A stretch of 64,000 nucleotides of DNA from Tateyamaria sp. ANG-S1. GTDB lineage: Bacteria; Pseudomonadota; Alphaproteobacteria; Rhodobacterales; Rhodobacteraceae. Below the pieces are notes generated by a model, which was given only the letters and a program-made list of their open reading frames with translations, did not search any database and was not told the DNA's origin. Within the stretch, counting starts at the first letter, position 1, and each line of letters starts with the position of its first letter. Shown in pieces: positions 18,368 to 27,028 of the stretch. Both the position numbers and the translations under genes were made by a program. The DNA lies in assembly GCF_000814025.1 (NCBI RefSeq), contig NZ_JWLL01000009.1, positions 124,001-188,000 on the forward strand. The letters are read 5' to 3'.

Positions 18368-18551
18368 GGGCACCTCCGGAGCAGCATCGCGTTGCCAATG
18401 AAGGTTCCGACATCGCAACCTGCTGCCCAAGGTTGCCAGAGGGGCCCGGATCCGTGTTCCAGCAGGATTTGCTGGCAAGAGCAGTACGGTCCGTCACATC
18501 GACCGCCCTTTGGATCACATACGCGCGAGCTGGAATTTTCATCCCGGAAAA

Positions 18552-18583
18552 GAAAAAGGGGCTGTCCTGCAAGACAGCCCCCC
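18552..18583 (-). terminator. Intrinsic terminator of the small membrane-protein gene
   Basis: On the minus strand a 9-bp perfect stem (GGGGCTGTC / GACAGCCCC, loop of 6) is followed by TTTTTCTTTTCC. It lies 28 bases past the stop of the 18612-19034 gene and separates it from the Mrp operon. Confidence 0.88.
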
Positions 18584-18611
18584 GGCTCTCAGTCCAATGC
18601 TGGCGTTCCGT

Positions 18612-19034
18612 TTAGGACGGCTCAATGGCCTCCTGTTTCATCTTCCCGGCAGCATTGTCGATCCCGAGGCTCTCCTCCGGCGGATTGACAGTGACCCAGC
18701 GCTTCCAGAACCCGGCCAGTGTCATGGTCACACCAATGATCACCATGAGCCATTTCACCGTCTCGAATGGCAGCGCCGCCGCTGCAAAGAATGGGGCAAG
18801 GCCAAGACCGATGCCGAAAAGCACGAAGCCAAGCCAATCGGATTGGTGCGGGCGTAAGAGACTGTTCACAGCAAGTACTGCGCTGACAGCCCCAAGAAAG
18901 TGCGCGGCCTGTGCCACCGGCGCAGCAAGCTGCACAAAGAAGGGGGCCATGCCGATGATGATACCAGCGATAAGGGCAAGCAGGACAGGGTGGCTTGCAC
19001 GGTCGCTAAAATTGATGTTTTTCATTTTGATCAT
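18612..19034 (-). CDS. Small inner-membrane protein of unknown function
   Basis: 140 residues, ATG at 19034 with AAGGGA 7 bases upstream. Four hydrophobic segments at about 18-36, 42-60, 66-85 and 90-108; the C-terminal 30 residues are soluble and charged. No catalytic motif is visible. It stands alone, ended by the terminator at 18.55 kb, upstream of the Mrp operon and downstream of the sigma/anti-sigma pair. It could take part in ion or envelope-stress physiology, but only position suggests this. Confidence 0.72.
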   Translation of the reverse strand: MIKMKNINFSDRASHPVLLALIAGIIIGMAPFFVQLAAPVAQAAHFLGAVSAVLAVNSLLRPHQSDWLGFVLFGIGLGLAPFFAAAALPFETVKWLMVIIGVTMTLAGFWKRWVTVNPPEESLGIDNAAGKMKQEAIEPS

Positions 19035-19190
19035 GTCGTTTTCCCTTTCTAGGTCATAGGATGTCGACAGACCCGGTTTCGCTTGAACTCCTTCGTTTCG
19101 GATCGGTCAAAAGAATAACGCTTTATATTGCCGACCCATCCCCGCTTATTTCGACTACACGGATACGTGATTTCAAAAATGCCCTAAAAA

Positions 19191-19233
19191 CAAAAAAGGG
19201 AGCGCAAAAGTCTGCGCTCCTTTTCCCATTTTT
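19191..19233 (-). terminator. Bidirectional-looking intrinsic terminator
   Basis: Hairpin 19199-19220 with an 8-bp stem (GGAGCGCA / TGCGCTCC). Read on the minus strand it is followed by CCTTTTTTG, ending the sigma/anti-sigma transcript 26 bases after its last stop; on the plus strand it is followed by TTTTCCCATTTTT. Confidence 0.88.
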
Positions 19234-19245
19234 ATTTTACTCGAA

Positions 19246-20016
19246 CTAATTCATCATTATCGCGATTTGAGTAAAGTCCACCGAATTTGACTGGGAAACA
19301 ATCGCGTAATCCAGATCACTATTCCGCCAATATGCCACATCACGATTGGGATAATTCACCACTTCAAGCGCATGTAGGGGCAAATGCTCGGGATGGTCTG
19401 CGACCACAAGCGAAACACGCCCCCCCTCTTGGTCTTCGTAGAGAAACTGCGCAAATGGTCCCACTTCGCTGCCCAGAAGCCGCGCGCCAACCAGGTCCAG
19501 GCCAAGGGCTTCCAATCCGGGAACGCCAAGCGTGTGACCGGTATTTTCCGCAAACCAGTTTGCCACCAAACCCGCCGAGGCGGCATCGAATTCTAATGGA
19601 TAAGGCCCGCTTTCGGCAAACACGCGGTGCGCGCCGACAGCATCGGAAACGTACCCCGGAACACCCGCAGTGGCCGACGCCGAAAAATAATCATGGCCCA
19701 CCCAGCCGAAACTGACCAGCGCGAGAGCGGCCGCCATCTGAACCATCCAGCCCGCTGGCTGAAAAGGTTTCGATGGAGCCACTCTTTTGTGCAGCGCATC
19801 AGTCAACTCCTGCTCAAGCCGCGCTGTGCGCAGATTTGCGGGTGCGCGGTCCAGCGCCTCGGCTGCTTCGGCGATCAAGGCTTTCTGCCGGGCCATGGCC
19901 TCGAATGTTTCACGTTGCTCTGGATCTTCATCCAGAAGCGCTTCGATGTCTGCCGCTTCTTCCGGTCCAAGTTGGCCGTCAAGATAGGCATGCAGTGACG
20001 TGTTATCCTTGCCCAT
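19246..20016 (-). CDS. Membrane anti-sigma factor
   Basis: 256 residues. The N-terminus (LHAYLDGQLGPEEAADIEALL) is the classical anti-sigma domain start with a short zinc-finger-like helix bundle lacking the HxxxCxxC set. A single membrane segment lies at about 88-106 (MVQMAAALALVSFGWVGH) and the remaining 150 residues are periplasmic (contains a region ending NSDLDYAIVSQS). It overlaps the ECF sigma gene by one base (TAATG), so both are made in a fixed ratio. It would hold the sigma factor at the membrane until an envelope signal releases it. Confidence 0.88.
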   Translation of the reverse strand: MGKDNTSLHAYLDGQLGPEEAADIEALLDEDPEQRETFEAMARQKALIAEAAEALDRAPANLRTARLEQELTDALHKRVAPSKPFQPAGWMVQMAAALALVSFGWVGHDYFSASATAGVPGYVSDAVGAHRVFAESGPYPLEFDAASAGLVANWFAENTGHTLGVPGLEALGLDLVGARLLGSEVGPFAQFLYEDQEGGRVSLVVADHPEHLPLHALEVVNYPNRDVAYWRNSDLDYAIVSQSNSVDFTQIAIMMN

Positions 20017-20540
20017 TATTTGTGTTCTCCTAACCGGATGACCTTGGGGTCAGCTTCTTTTTTTTGATCCAGAATTTTGCGAAGTGCTGCCCTGCCGCGA
20101 CCAAGGCGGCTGTAAAGCGTGCCCATCGGGATATCGAGGACCGAGGCCGCCTCCGCATAGCTCATGTCCTCAAGTGCGACCAAGATGATGGGACGCCGTT
20201 GCGCTTCGGGCAACTGACCGAGGGCGTCGAGAACCTGATTGAGTTCCACGCGCACCGTCGGATCGGTGTGATCGACAGGCTCTGGCAGATCAGGCTTGGC
20301 CGCGTCCCGAACCTTGGTCTTGCGGATCGCGCTGATATGCGTGTTATGCATGATGCGGAACAACCAGACACGCAGGTTGCTTTCCGGATCCCAGCTGTCG
20401 GCCGCCGCAATGGCCTTGACCAGCGTTTCCTGCACAAGATCCTCGGCCGCATCGCGATTTCGCGTCAAAACCAGCGCGTATCGCCGCAGGGCGCTCACGT
20501 AATCCTGCATCTTGTCGCTCAGTTCCGCGATGACAGCCAT
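20016..20540 (-). CDS. RNA polymerase sigma factor, ECF family
   Basis: 174 residues from the ATG at 20540 (AAAGGAG site 6 bases upstream); the open frame runs 59 codons further but lacks conservation. Region 2: ALVLTRNRDAAEDLVQETLVKA and LRVWLFRIMHNTHI. Region 4: LPEAQRRPIILVALEDMSYAEAA followed by MGTLYSRLGRGRAALR. Co-translated with the anti-sigma factor. Its promoter region is shared with the divergent DUF2333 gene, a plausible regulatory target. Confidence 0.93.
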   Translation of the reverse strand: MAVIAELSDKMQDYVSALRRYALVLTRNRDAAEDLVQETLVKAIAAADSWDPESNLRVWLFRIMHNTHISAIRKTKVRDAAKPDLPEPVDHTDPTVRVELNQVLDALGQLPEAQRRPIILVALEDMSYAEAASVLDIPMGTLYSRLGRGRAALRKILDQKKEADPKVIRLGEHK

Positions 20541-20684
20541 GGTTGCTCCTTTCCTCTTTGGCCAAACAAACGCGCCCGCCGGGAAATTCATCCCTGAGAT
20601 AAGTACATTTCTCGGCCATGTCGGTTTTCGTGGATGAATGTCAGACCTCCCGCGTTTTTCAGAAAACATCGGGAGGCGAGAGCA

Positions 20685-21740
20685 ATGACGATCAACCACG
20701 CAGACCCAAACTCTCATGGCGGGTCCGGTCGGGCCACGGCGGGTGCGTTGATCCCTGTTCCGCGTGACGCGCTTTCGGATTTGGACGGCCCCGGTGGCCT
20801 CAGGCGCTTTCTTTCATTCCGCCCACGTCTTTCCCTGCGCATGCTGCGCAACGGAGCGGTCTTACTGGTGCTCTTAGCCACGCTCAACTGGACCGTGGGT
20901 GCGCTGATGGTGCACCGCATTGACAACGATCTCACCTTTTCGCCCCCCGCCCATCTGACAGGCGGCAGCAGAGCCGTATCGATGGCAGCCGCCCTGATCG
21001 ACCGTGAGGTCAACGAAAATGCCTGGACACCGAATGATCCGTGGTTCGCGCCCAGCACGTTCTTGGACAATATGCCCAGTTACCAGACGGGCGTGATGCG
21101 GGCCGTCGCACGGTTCAGCTTTGAACTTTTGGACGGCATCGCGCGCACACGCGGATCATCCAGCAACGATCCCGACCTTGAGCGGGCGGCGGGATTTCTT
21201 CAGTTCCCGCCGGATTTCTGGATATTCAACTTCGAGAAATCGTTGCTGCCCATGGTGCCAAGCGAAGATCAGTACCGGTCCGGCCTGAACTTCCTGACGC
21301 GCTACAACCAACGTCTGGCCAATGGCAACGCCATATTCGAGCGGCGCGCAGATGCCTTCGGACGCACGATCCAGCAGGTCTCGCTCGACCTCGGGGCGCA
21401 GACCGCAGCGATCGAGCGTACCCGTCAGGGCGGCTGGTGGATCTTCAACACCTCTGCGGACGATGTATTCTATCAGAACAAGGGGATGCTCTACGCCTAC
21501 TACATGATCCTCAGCGAGCTCGGGCACGATTTCGAACATCTCATCCGTGAGCGTGGCCTGACCCTTGTCTGGACACGCGCGTTGCAAAACCTGGAACGCG
21601 CAACCCAGTTGCGGCCGACGGTTGTCCTGAACGGCAACAGCGACAGGAGCATCTTCGCCAATCACCTCATGTTGCAAGGGTTTTATCTGAAAAGAGCGAT
21701 CCTGCAATTGGAAGAAGCCGTCAGCGTGCTGGCGGTCTGA
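20685..21740 (+). CDS. DUF2333 family membrane-anchored protein
   Basis: 351 residues from the ATG at 20685 (GGGAGG site 8 bases upstream). One membrane segment at about residues 54-75 (AVLLVLLATLNWTVGALMV) and a large helical domain with the family pattern: AAALIDREVNENAWTPNDPW, PPDFWIFNFEKSLLPMVPSE, QYRSGLNFLTRYNQRLANG. Function of the family is not known; it is often linked to envelope processes. Divergent from the ECF sigma operon and followed 38 bp later by a small co-directional gene. Confidence 0.85.
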   Translation: MTINHADPNSHGGSGRATAGALIPVPRDALSDLDGPGGLRRFLSFRPRLSLRMLRNGAVLLVLLATLNWTVGALMVHRIDNDLTFSPPAHLTGGSRAVSMAAALIDREVNENAWTPNDPWFAPSTFLDNMPSYQTGVMRAVARFSFELLDGIARTRGSSSNDPDLERAAGFLQFPPDFWIFNFEKSLLPMVPSEDQYRSGLNFLTRYNQRLANGNAIFERRADAFGRTIQQVSLDLGAQTAAIERTRQGGWWIFNTSADDVFYQNKGMLYAYYMILSELGHDFEHLIRERGLTLVWTRALQNLERATQLRPTVVLNGNSDRSIFANHLMLQGFYLKRAILQLEEAVSVLAV

Positions 21741-21778
21741 TCCCGAAACCTTGGACCAACACATAGAAGGAGACCACG

Positions 21779-22162
21779 ATGCTGTTTGGAAAACACAGAC
21801 GCGCGAATGGCTTTGAAAATGGGCGTGCACGGGGTGGCGTTTGGCGTCGTCTAAGCCGGGAGATTCAATATCTTGCACATGAGTGGCGCGAAGATCGGGA
21901 CACGCTTGCGATCAAACGCGCGCTGTCAAAGCTGTCGGATCGGCGGCTACATCTGATCGGCCTGCGCCGCCGCACGCTGGAACAAGATATCCGGCGGATG
22001 ATGTGGGATATCCAAGCCGGTCGGACCATCGAAGCCGAAGTCCTGCAAATCCTGGATGAGGCAGACCGGCGCGACACCTCGGCAGACGTTCTCATGCTGC
22101 CAAAACCGGGCAGTAAAACGCGCCCCGGTGCGGTCATCCAATTTGATGCAGCGCGATCATAA
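21779..22162 (+). CDS. Small basic helical protein of unknown function
   Basis: 127 residues, ATG with AGAAGGAG 6 bases upstream. Predicted mostly alpha-helical and highly charged (RRLSREIQYLAHEWREDRDT; LRRRTLEQDIRRMMWDIQAG). No membrane segment. It probably forms one transcript with the DUF2333 gene 38 bp upstream. Not assignable to a known family from sequence alone. Confidence 0.72.
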   Translation: MLFGKHRRANGFENGRARGGVWRRLSREIQYLAHEWREDRDTLAIKRALSKLSDRRLHLIGLRRRTLEQDIRRMMWDIQAGRTIEAEVLQILDEADRRDTSADVLMLPKPGSKTRPGAVIQFDAARS

Positions 22163-22259
22163 CGTCACGGTGCCGCGGGTCCTGAACGCAGCGGAAGGCT
22201 GTCGTCCAGGCCCGTCCAGCTTTGGGGGCGGAACATCCCGCAGCCGATACAATCAGTGT

Positions 22260-22290
22260 TGGGGGTCACGTCATGGCTACGTGACCCCCA
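22260..22290. repeat. Strong perfect hairpin upstream of the AI-2E family gene
   Basis: Perfect inverted repeat with 11-bp arms (GGGGGTCACGT at 22261-22271 and its complement at 22279-22289, extendable by one T-A pair) around a 7-base loop. No T-run follows, so it is not a standard intrinsic terminator; it may be a transcript end, a leader structure or a protein-binding dyad. Confidence 0.8.
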
Positions 22291-22393
22291 GTCGGACGGC
22301 ATCCCGGTCTGACCGCAAACCTGGCGTTGATATATGCGCTTCAAACCTGCGCGCGTCTTCACGCAAGATCGTCAAGGACGGCAAGGAACCCCT

Positions 22394-23548
22394 ATGAAGT
22401 CATCGACGTCGGTCCACGTATCAAACACGCTCCCGCGCCCTCGGTACGCTCACGAGAGCCAGCATGTGGTTGGGGCCGCGACCGACGAAGGTGCATCGCC
22501 CCCGCAGCGCATGCAGATCAGTGCCGTCTGTTACGGGGTGGCGTTGGTCATCATGATCGGCTGGCTACTTTGGATCGGCCAACCGGTGCTTTTGCCGGTC
22601 ATCGCCGCCTTGATCTCTGTTTATATCCTCTCAACCACAGCAACCAACATGGAGCGGTTTCCGCTCCTTCGGCGGTTTCCACTTTGGGCGCGCCATACCC
22701 TCGTTTTGATTGCATTTGCAGGCGGCCTCGCCCTGCTGTTCGCGCTGGTCACAAACAACATCGCTCAGGTTATGACCGCCCTTGTGCGATATGAGGCCAA
22801 TCTGGACGCGCTCGTCACCCGGTCAGCCGGTCTTCTGGGCATCCAGGACGAACCGACATGGTCAAATCTCAGGCGCATGACCTTTGACGAGATCGACATC
22901 AGATCCTGGATCGCGCCAGCGCTCGTCTCCCTTCAGGGCCTTGGAAAATTCCTGTTTCTCGTGATCCTCTTCGCGACATTCTTCATGGCTGAGAGAGGCA
23001 GTCTTGCCAAAAAGCTGCTTCTGGCGTTCGGCAATGACGGCTCCGGCGAAAAGGCCCTGGAACTGCTGCGGCGTATCAATGACCGCATCGGGGGGTATCT
23101 GTCCGTCAAAACAGCCGCGAACATCATACTTGGCGCAATCTCCTACGCTATCATGCTGGCCTTGGGGATCGAGTTTGCATTGTTCTGGGCGGTGTTGATC
23201 GCGTTCCTGAACTATGTCCCCTATCTCGGCTCGCTCATCGGTGTGATCTTTCCCGTCCTGCTAAGCCTCGCGCAGTTCGGTACGCTCTCAATGGCCGGTT
23301 TGGTGTTTGTTTCACTAACAGCAGCGCAGATGTTCGTGGGCGGCTATCTTGAACCGCGCATGATGGGGCGGGCATTCAACCTCAGTCCCTTCATGATCCT
23401 GCTTGCGCTTCTGTTCTGGAGCACACTGTGGGGGCTTCCCGGTGCCGTTCTGGCGGTCCCCATGACGACAAGCCTCGTGCTTGTGCTCGCGGAAATCAGG
23501 TCGACTCGGCCTTTGGCCATCATGTTGTCGAGCAGTGGCAAGGTGTAG
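22394..23548 (+). CDS. AI-2E family transporter (PerM/YhhT-like permease)
   Basis: 384 residues from the ATG at 22394 (AAGGA 7 bases upstream); an upstream ATG in frame would add 20 non-hydrophobic residues. Membrane segments start near residue 38 and the C-terminal half has the family signature: GGYLSVKTAANIILGAISY, LIAFLNYVPYLGSLIGVIFP, and GYLEPRMMGRAFNLSPFMIL. Family members export small signals or act as Na+/H+ exchangers; substrate is not predictable here. Gene stands alone. Confidence 0.9.
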   Translation: MKSSTSVHVSNTLPRPRYAHESQHVVGAATDEGASPPQRMQISAVCYGVALVIMIGWLLWIGQPVLLPVIAALISVYILSTTATNMERFPLLRRFPLWARHTLVLIAFAGGLALLFALVTNNIAQVMTALVRYEANLDALVTRSAGLLGIQDEPTWSNLRRMTFDEIDIRSWIAPALVSLQGLGKFLFLVILFATFFMAERGSLAKKLLLAFGNDGSGEKALELLRRINDRIGGYLSVKTAANIILGAISYAIMLALGIEFALFWAVLIAFLNYVPYLGSLIGVIFPVLLSLAQFGTLSMAGLVFVSLTAAQMFVGGYLEPRMMGRAFNLSPFMILLALLFWSTLWGLPGAVLAVPMTTSLVLVLAEIRSTRPLAIMLSSSGKV

Positions 23549-24035
23549 ATTTTGCTGGCTCACATCAGTGGCAGTTCAGCTGACATTGGCTACAAATTGC
23601 CCCACACTCGGTTCAGTCGAGGTTGAGGTCACCGGCTGCTTCGACGGTGTTCGTGTCGCCGCGAACAAATACTGTGAGCCTTCATCCGTAAGCGCAGCCA
23701 CTTTGGTTCATTTGTACTCTCACCCGACCTCTATGTTCCGACGACATGCCGGTTGGGTCATTGCTACACTTGGCAGATAACCACTCAAATTGTAGGCTTT
23801 CACGGCACGCACCATGTGATCATCTACGGCCTGCAAAACTTAGCAGATTTTCCAGCAATAAAAGTCCGCCAGATCTGCGGGCCCCATCTTGTAATCCAGA
23901 GTAAATCCATCAACTGATAATATGGTGGCAGACATGAAGGCACTATGCCTTCGTCTGTCGGCTGCCGTCCCGAGTGTTCCAAAAGCCCAGGCTTCTTGGG
24001 ATCGACGAACGCATGGCAGCCTTGGTGGACTACTC
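23549..24035. other. Intergenic region upstream of the CPA2 antiporter
   Basis: 487 bases. I see no convincing gene, repeat or RNA. The last 114 bases are an open N-terminal extension of the antiporter frame (ATG at 23922) that does not resemble the family. Confidence 0.4.
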
Positions 24036-25760
24036 GTGATCGCAGTTATCGAAGACTACATTTTTTACGAGATTGCAGCACTCCTTGTTTTGGCGGCAGG
24101 GGTTGGCTTTCTCGGACTTCTTCTAAGACAGCCCCTCATCGTGAGCTTTATCGCGGTGGGGATACTGGCCGGTCCGTCGATTCTGGATATTGCGCGGTCG
24201 GATGAGCAGATTGATCTGCTCGCCGAGTTGGGCATAGCTGTGCTCCTCTTCCTTGTCGGCCTCAAGCTTGATTTCAACCTCGTGCGGTCGCTCGGCCCGG
24301 TGGCGCTTGTCACCGGGCTAGGTCAGGTTGTGTTTACCACTGTCTTCGGGTTCCTGATTGCGCTCGCGCTCGGCCTTGATGCTGTAACGGCGATCTACGT
24401 GGCCATTGCGCTGACATTTTCCTCAACGATCATCATCGTGAAGCTTCTGTCGGACAAGCGCGAGATCGACGCGCTTCACGGGCGTATCGCGCTAGGGTTT
24501 CTCATCGTTCAGGATATCGTTGTTGTCGTTGCAATGATCGCATTGTCGGCGATCGGTGTGGGAGGTGCGGCCGAGGGTGAAGGTGCGCTCGTGGATGTGT
24601 TGCGGGTGCTCGGCTATGGGTTGGCTATGTTGACCTTTGTGGTCGTGTTCATCCGGTATGTCGCAAATCCACTGGTCGAACGTCTGTCTCGCGTGCCGGA
24701 ATTGCTGGTCTCGTTTGCCATCGGTTGGGCGGCGCTTCTGGCAGCGGTCGGTTACTATCTTGGGTTCGGCAAAGAACTCGGCGGGCTTCTTGCTGGCGTC
24801 TCCCTCGCATCGACACCGTTTCGCGAAGCCATCGCGGCGCGGCTGGCGAGCTTGCGTGACTTTCTGCTGCTCTTCTTCTTCATTGCACTTGGCGCGTCCC
24901 TCGACCTGTCCGTCTTGGGCGACAGCGTCGGGCCAGCGCTTGTCCTGTCTCTCTTTGTTCTGATTGGCAATCCGCTGATCGTGCTCACGATTATGGGGGC
25001 GATGGGGTACCGAAAGCGGACGGGTTTCCTGGCTGGTCTGACCGTCGCACAAATCAGCGAGTTTTCACTGATCTTCATGGCAATGAGTGTCACCATTGGG
25101 CATGCCACAGATGAAGCGCTTGGCCTGGTCACTCTTGTTGGTCTCGTCACTATCGCGGCGTCGACATACATGATCACCTATTCCCATCAGCTCTACAGCT
25201 TTTTTGAACCCGTCCTCGGCGTTTTCGAACGCCGGCATCCGCAGGCGGAAGACACCGACGCATCCGATACGGCCCGCTCCCACGATGTGGTGCTCTTTGG
25301 TCTCGGCCGCTATGGGCTCGGCATCGCCTCGTCTTTGCAGGACAGTGGCAAAAGCATCCTCGGCGTCGACTTCAGCCCAAGAGCGGTGCGTCATGCCCGT
25401 GAACAAGGTTTCGACGTCGTTTTTGGAGATGCGACCGATCCTGAATTTCTCGGCCACCTCCCGCTTCAACAGGCCGATTGGCTGGTCATGGCGGTGCCGG
25501 AACACGAAACCGGTCTGACCCATGATGATCCGCGCCATGCGCTGTTGAAAGCAGCGCGCGATCTAGGCTTTGGCGGCAAGGTCGCCGTCGCCGCGCATCA
25601 GGATGCAACGGCAGAAGCACTGCGGGCGGATTGCGCTGATCTGGTTCTCATGCCCTACCGCGACGCAGCCTTTGCGGCAGCTCGGATGATTGCCGGAGAC
25701 GCGCGTGTTCCTGAAACCGTCATCGAAGATCCTGAAGGTCAGAAGGAGTTTTTGCCGTGA
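24036..25760 (+). CDS. CPA2 cation:proton antiporter with TrkA-N domain (KefB/YbaL-like)
   Basis: 574 residues if started at the GTG at 24036, which has GGTGG 7 bases upstream and puts the first residues at the family's normal beginning (YEIAALLVLAAGVGFLGLLL). An ATG at 23922 would add 38 poorly conserved residues. Twelve or so membrane segments with IVSFIAVGILAGPSIL, ALTFSSTIIIVKLL and FGKELGGLLAGVSLAS, then a cytosolic NAD-binding TrkA-N domain (VVLFGLGRYGLGIASSL; VVFGDATDPEFLGHL). Likely exchanges K+ or Na+ for H+ and is gated by nucleotide binding. No ancillary KefF/G gene adjoins. Confidence 0.88.
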   Translation: MIAVIEDYIFYEIAALLVLAAGVGFLGLLLRQPLIVSFIAVGILAGPSILDIARSDEQIDLLAELGIAVLLFLVGLKLDFNLVRSLGPVALVTGLGQVVFTTVFGFLIALALGLDAVTAIYVAIALTFSSTIIIVKLLSDKREIDALHGRIALGFLIVQDIVVVVAMIALSAIGVGGAAEGEGALVDVLRVLGYGLAMLTFVVVFIRYVANPLVERLSRVPELLVSFAIGWAALLAAVGYYLGFGKELGGLLAGVSLASTPFREAIAARLASLRDFLLLFFFIALGASLDLSVLGDSVGPALVLSLFVLIGNPLIVLTIMGAMGYRKRTGFLAGLTVAQISEFSLIFMAMSVTIGHATDEALGLVTLVGLVTIAASTYMITYSHQLYSFFEPVLGVFERRHPQAEDTDASDTARSHDVVLFGLGRYGLGIASSLQDSGKSILGVDFSPRAVRHAREQGFDVVFGDATDPEFLGHLPLQQADWLVMAVPEHETGLTHDDPRHALLKAARDLGFGGKVAVAAHQDATAEALRADCADLVLMPYRDAAFAAARMIAGDARVPETVIEDPEGQKEFLP

Positions 25761-25891
25761 TGTTGCGCGTCACAAATGAACCGAGCCTACCGAGTGCGGG
25801 ACGTTTCATGACGATCCGCTTCCGGTGGCGATATAAGATAGTTGAAAGCCTCCACTATCCACAATGAAAGACCGACAGGCGGCCCGCCCCT

Positions 25892-26893
25892 TCAAGCAGA
25901 CGCTCCGGGGATCAGTTTGAAGCCGACATCAATGAAGCGCGACGTGTCCTCTCCTGCCAGTCGCTTTAGGATCTGGTCCGCTGCTGCTGTGCCGATCTCG
26001 CCGCGACGCGATCCGACGGTCGTCAGCGGGATGGGAGCGGCCTGCCCCAGATCGAGGCCGTTGAAGCTTGCCAGAGCGAGCGTATCTGGCACCGCCATTC
26101 CCCGCGCAAGTGCTTCGAACTGACCGCCCATCGCCATGTCATCATTGGAGTAGTAGATGAGGCGCGGCGCGCCCATGCTTAGCATTTCTGCAGTCAACTG
26201 CCGTCCCAACGTGACTGAAGAGGTGCCTCCTGCTTCCAGCACCTGGTCGAACTCAAAACCTGCCTCCTGGAGAGCGGATCGAAAACCTGCGCGTCTGGCC
26301 GCGGCCCTTCTGTCGCGTGTCAGGTCATGGCCAATATACCCAAAGCTCGTGTAGCCACGCCCAAGCAGGTAATAGGCGATCGATTTGCCCGCCTGAACTT
26401 GTGAGATACCCACCGCCATGTCCACGGGATCGGTGTCGATCTCCATGATTTCCACAACGGGGCAAGGCGCCCGCGTCAATAGTATTCGGGCCCGTTGCGA
26501 CAGGTTGGCGGTGGCGATTACGATCCCGGCTGGCTGCCATTCAAGCAGGCTCGCGATCAGCCGCGTCTCGCGCTCCGCATCATAGTTCGAGATGCCAAGG
26601 ATCGGGTGATAGCCTGATGCATCAAGCCGTTCTTCCAACCCGTAAAGCACATCTGGAAACACGATGTTCGACAGTGATGGCAGGATCACGGCGATCTGGT
26701 TCGACGTTCGTCCACCAAATGATCCGGCAAGTCGATTGCGGACATAGCCCGTTTGTTCGAGCGCCTTTTCAACGCGCTGCACCGTTTCAGGAGAAACGTT
26801 GGCCGCGCCACGCACGACCCGCGACACAGTGATTTCGCTCACCTGCGCGAGCTGTGCGACTTCGGCCAATCTAACTTTTGATGACGCGCTCAT
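25892..26893 (-). CDS. LacI-family transcriptional repressor (GntR-like subgroup)
   Basis: 333 residues. The HTH at 8-55 reads LAEVAQLAQVSEITVSRVVRG with the hinge helix VRNRLAGSF, then a periplasmic-binding-protein-like effector domain (IAVILPSLSNIVFPDVLYGL, YIGHDLTRDRRAAARRAGF, LIYYSNDDMAMGGQFEA). This wording is that of the GntR/gluconate-type LacI branch. It is divergent from denD-dctPQM with a perfect operator between them, so it most likely represses that operon and is released by a sugar acid such as a tetronate. Confidence 0.92.
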   Translation of the reverse strand: MSASSKVRLAEVAQLAQVSEITVSRVVRGAANVSPETVQRVEKALEQTGYVRNRLAGSFGGRTSNQIAVILPSLSNIVFPDVLYGLEERLDASGYHPILGISNYDAERETRLIASLLEWQPAGIVIATANLSQRARILLTRAPCPVVEIMEIDTDPVDMAVGISQVQAGKSIAYYLLGRGYTSFGYIGHDLTRDRRAAARRAGFRSALQEAGFEFDQVLEAGGTSSVTLGRQLTAEMLSMGAPRLIYYSNDDMAMGGQFEALARGMAVPDTLALASFNGLDLGQAAPIPLTTVGSRRGEIGTAAADQILKRLAGEDTSRFIDVGFKLIPGASA

Positions 26894-26925
26894 CTTTCAT
26901 TTTCCGCAAGGCTACCCATATGGGA

Positions 26926-26942
26926 ATGATAACGACGATCAT
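26926..26942. promoter_or_regulatory. Secondary dyad, possible LacI-family operator
   Basis: ATGAT at 26926-26930 and its inverse ATCAT at 26938-26942 flank AACGACG. It shares the outer ATGA with the better operator 38 bp downstream and lies nearer to the regulator gene, so it may serve autoregulation or looping. Confidence 0.45.
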
Positions 26943-26979
26943 GTTTTCAGAATAGAGCAAAAATGTATGGCTTTTCGGT

Positions 26980-26995
26980 ATGACAGCGCTGTCAT
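26980..26995. promoter_or_regulatory. LacI-family operator upstream of denD
   Basis: ATGACAGCGCTGTCAT is a perfect 16-bp palindrome with the central CG-rich core typical of LacI-family operators. It lies 33 bp upstream of the denD start, between the divergent regulator and its presumed target operon. Confidence 0.85.
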
Positions 26996-27028
26996 CTCCG
27001 TAGAGGACATGGCTAAGGGAGGAGCGCT

